This document shows, piece by piece, positions 59,364 through 64,000 of a stretch of 64,000 bases of DNA (within the stretch, counting starts at the first letter, position 1; each line of letters opens with the position of its first letter). Below the pieces are notes generated by a model, which searched no databases, was not told the origin of the DNA, and saw only the letters and a list, made by a program, of their open reading frames with translations. The position numbers and the translations under genes are program-made. The stretch spans positions 1-64,000 of the forward strand of contig JAFUOO010000017.1 of the NCBI GenBank assembly GCA_017472685.1, in the 5' to 3' direction. Origin of the DNA: Clostridia bacterium (GTDB lineage Bacteria > Bacillota > Clostridia > UMGS1883).

Positions 59364-61987
59364 AACCTTTATATTTAAAAATGCAGGCATTCGGTCCCTA
59401 TGCAAAATGCACCCAGATTGATTTTACTCGCATTAAAGAGGGCGTGTTTCTCATAACGGGCGATACGGGTGCAGGCAAAACCACAATATTTGATGCCATA
59501 AGCTTTGCTCTCTTCGGCACGGTTTCGGGCGGCAAGGAGCGCAAAAGCGCCAAAACCTTGCGCAGTGACTTTGCAAAGGGTGAGGACAAAACCTTTGTTG
59601 AGTTTGAGTTTTTGTACCGCGGTGAAAAATACCGCATTGAACGGGTGCCCGAGTACACCCGCCCCAAGAAAAACGGCAAGGGCGAAACAAAGGAGGTTGC
59701 AGAAGCAACCCTCACAATGCCCGACGGCACACCAATTTCGGGTATTGATAAGGTGAGCGAAAAGGTTATTGAAATAATCGGCGTTGACCAGGCAAGGTTT
59801 TCACAGATTGCCATGATTGCCCAGGGCGATTTCCGAAAAATACTGACCGAAAAAAGCAAGGACCGTTCTGACTTGTTCCGTAAAATTTTCGACACAACCC
59901 TGTATGAGGATTTTCAGCGGGTGTTGGCAGAAAAGCTTTCAAATATTGACAACGAAAGAAAAAACGCACTCGGGCGTATCGGCGAGCTTCTTTCAAGTGT
60001 TGAAGTAGGGGAAGAAAGCGATTATTTTTCCCTTGCAGAGCAGGCAAAGGGGAAACTCCACGACCCTGAGAGCATGATGAAAGTGCTTGAAGCAGTGATT
60101 GCGGAAAACAACCTTAAAATAGCAGCAATTGAAAAAGAAATAGACGAAACAGCCGAAAAGCTTAAAAAGCTGCATATTGAAATCAATAATGCAAACGACA
60201 TAAACACAGCCCTTGCACGGCTTGAAAAGTTAAAAGGTGAGCTTTGTGAGCTTATGCTTAAAAAGGACAGCATGGAAAAAGAAAAGGCACGGCTTGAGAA
60301 AGCCGAATGTGCACGTGATGTGAAGGCTGTGTGCGACAGGCTCGACATGATTGAAAAAAAGCACAGGATAACCTTGGCATCCATAGCCGAAAACGCCAAA
60401 AAAGCCCTTGAAACCGCCGATGCCATCAAAAAGGCAAAGGAGCGCTGCAGCAGGGCAGATGCTAAAAAACAGCGCACAGCCGAGCTTAAGGAAAAGGTTA
60501 CGGTGCTCTCCAGCCTTCTGCCCGACATTGAAACGCTCAAAAGAGCGGGCGAGGTTATTGCCCTTAAGGAAAAGGAATATTTAAATGCAAGAAGTGAAAG
60601 CGAAAAGTCCACCGATGAATATGTAAAGCTCCGTGCCAGCTATTTTGACAACCTGGCAGGCGTGCTGGCAAAGGAATTAAAGAAGGGCGAAAGGTGCCCT
60701 GTTTGCGGAAGCTATGAGCATCCCTCTATTGCGCTTATGAGCAAGCCTGTTTCCCGCGAAGAGGTTGAAAAAGCCGAAAACAAAGCCCAAGAAAAGACAA
60801 AGGCACTTGGTGAGTGTGCAACCGAGCTTGAAAAGCTTAAGGCTGAATACAATACCGTGCTTATGCGTGTAAAGGAAAACGGAAGCATTAACACGGATGA
60901 TTTTTCTCTTGCGTGTGAAGAATGTAAAAAGCTTCTTAATGAGCTTAAAACAGAAATTTCCGCAAACGAAAAAGAGAGCGAGGACGCATTGAAAGCATAT
61001 AACGCTCTTTTGAATGCACTTGCAAGCATTACGGGTGAAAAAACAGCCCTTTTAAATGCCCAAGCTGATGAAAAGCAGCAGCTTGAAAGCCTTTCGGAAG
61101 AGTTTGCCCACACTCTTAAGGAAAAGGGCTTTGAAACCCGTGAGGAATATGAAGACAGCGTGCTTGAAGAAAGTGAAACAAAACGCATTAAGGATGCCGT
61201 TAACCTTTTTGAGCGAAGCCTTGGTGAAAAGAGGGCTGCTGTCAAAGAGGGCGAAATGCAGACAAAAGGCAAAGCACCCATTGACACAAAGGAGCTCCTT
61301 GCCGAGGAAAACCTGCTTGATAAGCTTAATGGCGAAAAGAACGCACTGCGCGACAAACTGAATATTGCGATTGTTTCAGACAAGAGAACATACGATGCCT
61401 TAGCAAAGGAAAAAGAGAATTGCAAAAGCCTGGAGAGCGCATATATTACTATTAAGGAGCTTTCCGACACTGCAAACGGAAAAATTCCGGGTAATAAGAT
61501 TACCTTCGAGGCATATATACAGCAGTACTATTTTGCGTTGATTGTTGAAAAGGCAAACGTAAGGCTTTCCAATATGACAAGCGGCAGATACAGCCTTGAG
61601 ACAAGACAAGAGGGCGGCACCGCCGGCCGTGGCGGGCTTGACCTTGATGTGTTTGACAACAACACAGGCAAAAGAAGAGAGGTTTCCACCCTCTCGGGCG
61701 GAGAAGGGTTTATGGCATCGCTTGCCTTAGCTCTCGGACTTTCTGACATGATACAGGAAAGAAACGGTGGCATCAGGCTTGATGCACTCTTTGTTGACGA
61801 AGGCTTCGGCACCTTGGACACTACACACCTTGAAAAGGCTGTGGGCATTCTTACGGAGCTGTCAGGTAATGAAAGACTTGTGGGCATTATTTCTCATGTT
61901 AACGAACTTAAAGAAAAGATTGACAAAAAGATTGTTGTCAGAAAGCTTTCTGACGGCTCGAGCAGTGCCACTGTGGAGGTCAATTGA
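59360..61987 (+). CDS. sbcC: SbcCD nuclease, subunit C (SMC-like ATPase)
   Basis: An 875-residue Rad50-type ATPase. Walker A is GDTGAGKTT (34-42). Long coiled coils flank a zinc hook C446-P-V-C449. The C-terminal ABC signature is TLSGGEGFMASLALALGLSD, with Walker B DALFVDEGFGTLD. It is shorter than the ~1050-residue Escherichia coli protein, as is usual in Firmicutes. The nuclease cuts long hairpins, which is notable in a segment rich in inverted repeats. Confidence 0.94.
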   Translation: MKPLYLKMQAFGPYAKCTQIDFTRIKEGVFLITGDTGAGKTTIFDAISFALFGTVSGGKERKSAKTLRSDFAKGEDKTFVEFEFLYRGEKYRIERVPEYTRPKKNGKGETKEVAEATLTMPDGTPISGIDKVSEKVIEIIGVDQARFSQIAMIAQGDFRKILTEKSKDRSDLFRKIFDTTLYEDFQRVLAEKLSNIDNERKNALGRIGELLSSVEVGEESDYFSLAEQAKGKLHDPESMMKVLEAVIAENNLKIAAIEKEIDETAEKLKKLHIEINNANDINTALARLEKLKGELCELMLKKDSMEKEKARLEKAECARDVKAVCDRLDMIEKKHRITLASIAENAKKALETADAIKKAKERCSRADAKKQRTAELKEKVTVLSSLLPDIETLKRAGEVIALKEKEYLNARSESEKSTDEYVKLRASYFDNLAGVLAKELKKGERCPVCGSYEHPSIALMSKPVSREEVEKAENKAQEKTKALGECATELEKLKAEYNTVLMRVKENGSINTDDFSLACEECKKLLNELKTEISANEKESEDALKAYNALLNALASITGEKTALLNAQADEKQQLESLSEEFAHTLKEKGFETREEYEDSVLEESETKRIKDAVNLFERSLGEKRAAVKEGEMQTKGKAPIDTKELLAEENLLDKLNGEKNALRDKLNIAIVSDKRTYDALAKEKENCKSLESAYITIKELSDTANGKIPGNKITFEAYIQQYYFALIVEKANVRLSNMTSGRYSLETRQEGGTAGRGGLDLDVFDNNTGKRREVSTLSGGEGFMASLALALGLSDMIQERNGGIRLDALFVDEGFGTLDTTHLEKAVGILTELSGNERLVGIISHVNELKEKIDKKIVVRKLSDGSSSATVEVN

Positions 61988-61999
61988 CAGGAGGTAGTT

Positions 62000-62566
62000 A
62001 TGTTTTATAAAAAAGCATCATTACAAGAGATTGAAGAAATTTATAACACACATATGAAAAAGGATTTTCCCCCGGCAGAACTAAAGCCACTTAATGCCAT
62101 TAAATATTCCATGGAAAAGGGCTGGTATGTAATGTATCTTGCCTATGACGAGGGCGGTGTTAAGGGCTATGCCTGCGTTGCCGACTGTGGTGACAGTATA
62201 GGCTTTCTTGACTATTTCGCGATAGTTAAGGAATACCGCGGCACAGGTGTGGGAACAGAGTTTTTCCGCGAGCTTGACCACTTGAGCGATTTTGGGTGCA
62301 TACTGCTCGAAACAGAAAGCATCGAAAGTGCCCGGAACGAGGAGGAAGACTTCACGCGGCGCAGACGGATAGCCTTCTACAAGCGCTCGGGCTGTGTAGA
62401 CACAGGGTGCATGTATAATGTGTTCGGCGTTGAGTACAATGTTTTCATAAATAAGGATATTGAATTGACAGAGGATTTTTTGGCAAAGCTATTATCAGCC
62501 TACGAATACGCCTATGCGGCAATACTCAGGCGTGACGATAAAGATTATATATACCGTGTAAAATAA
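62000..62566 (+). CDS. GNAT-family acetyltransferase
   Basis: A 188-residue protein with a GNAT fold: IEEIYNTHMKKDFPPAELKP at the start, GYACVADCGDSIGFLDYFAI, then VKEYRGTGVGTEFFREL (acetyl-CoA loop R-G-T-G-V-G) and RIAFYKRSGCVDTGCMYNVF. The N-terminus resembles acetyltransferases acting on amino acids or antibiotics, but the substrate is unknown. A strong AGGAGG site precedes the ATG; it lies 12 nt after sbcC. Confidence 0.82.
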   Translation: MFYKKASLQEIEEIYNTHMKKDFPPAELKPLNAIKYSMEKGWYVMYLAYDEGGVKGYACVADCGDSIGFLDYFAIVKEYRGTGVGTEFFRELDHLSDFGCILLETESIESARNEEEDFTRRRRIAFYKRSGCVDTGCMYNVFGVEYNVFINKDIELTEDFLAKLLSAYEYAYAAILRRDDKDYIYRVK

Positions 62567-62588
62567 GTGCTTTTAAAGTATAATGATA

Positions 62589-62792
62589 TTCCCTGTGGGA
62601 ATGATATGGCTACGCCGTGATATGAAATTAAAATTTCATGATATGCACTTTGTGCATTATGGTAGATTTGCGATGCAAATCCTATTAATGATAAATCAAA
62701 TGAACCAAAGGTTCATATCATGTCGCAAAGCGACATATCATTACAACGTAATATCATGTGCTATGCACATATCATTTTGGAATAAATTCCAA
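62589..62792. repeat. Mini-hairpin array 2 (TGATAT / ATATCA spacers)
   Basis: Ten short palindromes, mostly with 3-nt loops: TTCCC-TGT-GGGAA, GGC-TAC-GCC, GAAATT-AA-AATTTC, GCAC-TTT-GTGC, ATTTGC-GAT-GCAAAT, TGAACC-AAA-GGTTCA, TGTCGC-AAA-GCGACA, ATTAC-AAC-GTAAT, ATGTGC-TAT-GCACAT, TTGGAAT-AA-ATTCCAA. In the left part the spacers read ATGATATG; from 62716 they read ATATCAT, the reverse complement. It fills most of the gap between the GNAT gene and the aspS promoter. Confidence 0.8.
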
Positions 62793-62799
62793 TTTATAG

Positions 62800-62828
62800 T
62801 TGAATTTATTCTTTAACAATGGTATAAT
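62800..62828 (+). promoter_or_regulatory. Promoter of aspS
   Basis: TTGAAT (62800-62805), a 17-bp spacer and TATAAT (62823-62828), directly after the mini-hairpin array. Confidence 0.75.
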
Positions 62829-62859
62829 ATCTAAGATAAAATACCGAGGAGGAATTATT

Positions 62860-64000
62860 GTGGAAAGAACATATATAAAAGACGCGATTGCAAATCCCGG
62901 GAAGGTTAAAATCCAGGGCTTTGTTGACATTATCAGAGACACAAAATACGTTGTGTTCATTATCCTTAAGGATATTACAGGCACAATTCAGGTTACAATC
63001 GAAAAGGAAGGCAACGATGAGCTTCTTAAGAAGATTGAAGGCTTAACTGCTGACAGCGTTATTACAGTAGTTGGTAACGCAGTAGCAAGCGAATATGTTA
63101 AATTAAACGGTGTTGAGGTTATTCCCGAGGATGTAGTGGTTGAATCCTTGGCTGATGCACTTCCCATCAACCGTAAGGAAATCCCCGCAACAAAGAAGAA
63201 GGCTGCTGTTGAACGCTCTTCTATTGACCAGAGAATTGACTATAGATGGATTGACCTTCGTACAGAAGAAAACCAGCTTATGTTCAAGGTGCAGACCGTT
63301 ATGGTTAACGCAATGAGAAAGTTCCTCATTGAAAAGAACTTCATCGAAATCCATTCTCCCAAGCTTATCGGCACAGCAAGTGAGTCAGGCAGTGATGTAT
63401 TCGAGGTTAAGTACTTTGACCGTTTTGCATATTTGGCACAGAGCCCTCAGTTCTATAAGCAGATGGCTATGGCGTCCGGCTTTGAACGCATTTTCGAAGT
63501 AGGTCCCGTTTTCCGTGCTGAAAAGAGCTTTACAAGCAAGCACACAACAGAATTCACAGGCTTTGACCTTGAGTTTTCCTATATCGAATCCTTCCGTGAT
63601 GTTATGAAAATGGAAGAAGAATTACTTGCATACATGCTCAAGGAAGTTAAGGAAGCTTACGGCGACAAGATTAAGGAGCTCTTCGGTATTGACGTTATCG
63701 TGCCCACAACACCTTTCCCCGTAATCAAGCTTGCTGATTTGTATGACGAACTCGAAAAGGAATTCGGATATACAGTTCCCGAAGAAGAAAAGAACGACCT
63801 TACAACAGAAGCTGAAAAATTAAGCTATGACTGGGTAATGAAGAAGTACGGTCACGAATTCCTCTTTGTAATAGATTTTGGCCCCGAAAAGAGAGCCTTC
63901 TATCACATGCGTGATGAAAACGGCATCCCTCAGGGCTATGACCTTATCTGGAGAGGCGTTGAAATCACAACAGGTGCACAGCGTGAGCACCGTTATGATT
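62860..64000 (+). CDS. aspS: Aspartyl-tRNA synthetase, archaeal/non-discriminating type (3' end outside window)
   Basis: The frame is open to the window edge (380 codons). An N-terminal OB-fold anticodon-binding domain (KVKIQGFVDIIRDTKYVVFI) is followed by class II catalytic motifs: GTASESGSDVFEVKYFDRFA, LAQSPQFYKQMAMASGFERI, FEVGPVFRAEKSF (motif 2) and HTTEFTGFDLEFSYIE. The absence of the bacterial insertion and this wording match the archaeal-type AspRS, which often also charges tRNA-Asn for later amidation. The start is GTG at 62860 after GAGGAGG. Confidence 0.93.
   Translation, partial: MERTYIKDAIANPGKVKIQGFVDIIRDTKYVVFIILKDITGTIQVTIEKEGNDELLKKIEGLTADSVITVVGNAVASEYVKLNGVEVIPEDVVVESLADALPINRKEIPATKKKAAVERSSIDQRIDYRWIDLRTEENQLMFKVQTVMVNAMRKFLIEKNFIEIHSPKLIGTASESGSDVFEVKYFDRFAYLAQSPQFYKQMAMASGFERIFEVGPVFRAEKSFTSKHTTEFTGFDLEFSYIESFRDVMKMEEELLAYMLKEVKEAYGDKIKELFGIDVIVPTTPFPVIKLADLYDELEKEFGYTVPEEEKNDLTTEAEKLSYDWVMKKYGHEFLFVIDFGPEKRAFYHMRDENGIPQGYDLIWRGVEITTGAQREHRYD

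Noticed and set aside
60712-61470. Long antisense open frame opposite sbcC (and similar Ser/Phe-rich frames opposite uvrA, lepA and ilvB)
   Set aside because: Composition (runs of S, F, L) is that of a reverse-strand shadow of a Glu/Lys-rich coiled-coil gene; no ribosome site.
62589-62792. CRISPR array
   Set aside because: The constant part is only 7-8 bp, the variable units are 9-15 bp palindromes, and no cas genes are nearby.

Overview
The window looks like a chromosomal segment of an endospore-forming member of the class Clostridia (Bacillota). Evidence for this: AT-leaning intergenic DNA with clean TTGACA-17-TATAAT promoters and strong GGAGG ribosome sites; sporulation genes yabP and yabQ and a BofC-like membrane protein; secreted proteins with SLH (S-layer) domains; a YerC/TrpR-family regulator; the clostridial order lepA-hemW-recX-rimO-pgsA; and an archaeal-type aspartyl-tRNA synthetase. 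Leucine is read largely from CTT codons, and two identical tRNA-Leu copies carry an AAG anticodon. I cannot name a genus.

Layout. 0-0.3 kb: a tRNA operon (Gly-Arg-His) on the minus strand. 0.6-2 kb: a P-loop kinase and a PHP phosphoesterase, then an array of mini-hairpins. 2-3.1 kb: a MazEF-type toxin-antitoxin operon with a secreted passenger. 3.2-6.7 kb: a class A penicillin-binding protein and small membrane proteins. 7-9.6 kb: a polar amino-acid ABC transporter whose operon ends in a TrpR-like regulator and whose promoter holds an 18-bp palindrome between -35 and -10. 9.7-10.5 kb: a sugar isomerase-like TIM barrel.

10.6-22 kb is the main accessory region. An ECF sigma factor and a membrane anti-sigma candidate lie upstream of two secreted proteins, a 1765-residue secreted Rhs protein and an RDD membrane protein (candidate immunity). 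Beyond these lies a 5'-truncated second Rhs gene with a different, caspase-like C-terminal domain, flanked by copies of a short REP-like repeat. 22-25.7 kb: ilvB-ilvN-ilvC, preceded by a branched-chain-rich leader peptide and a terminator (attenuator).

25.7-45.8 kb is a long plus-strand housekeeping run: acyltransferase, PLP decarboxylase, holB, ricT, hydroxyacid dehydrogenase, phosphatase, lepA, hemW, recX, rimO, pgsA, an IspD/TarI-type cytidylyltransferase with an epimerase, a GAF methionine sulfoxide reductase, uvrB, uvrA, yabP, yabQ, a DivIC-like gene and an S1-domain protein. 46-48.6 kb is a small duplicated locus: two tRNA-Leu genes with shared flanks enclosing a GNAT and a four-helix-bundle gene, followed by a ~320-bp inverted-repeat element. 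48.7-64 kb: dxs-tlyA, secreted and SLH proteins, a dipeptidase, a HAD phosphatase, sbcD-sbcC, a GNAT, a second mini-hairpin array and aspS (runs off the end).

The least explained items are the two mini-hairpin arrays (variable short stems, constant GATAT-type spacers), the terminator hairpins whose 3' arm contains the Shine-Dalgarno of the next gene, the mobile-looking Rhs tip cassette, and the structured uvrB leader.
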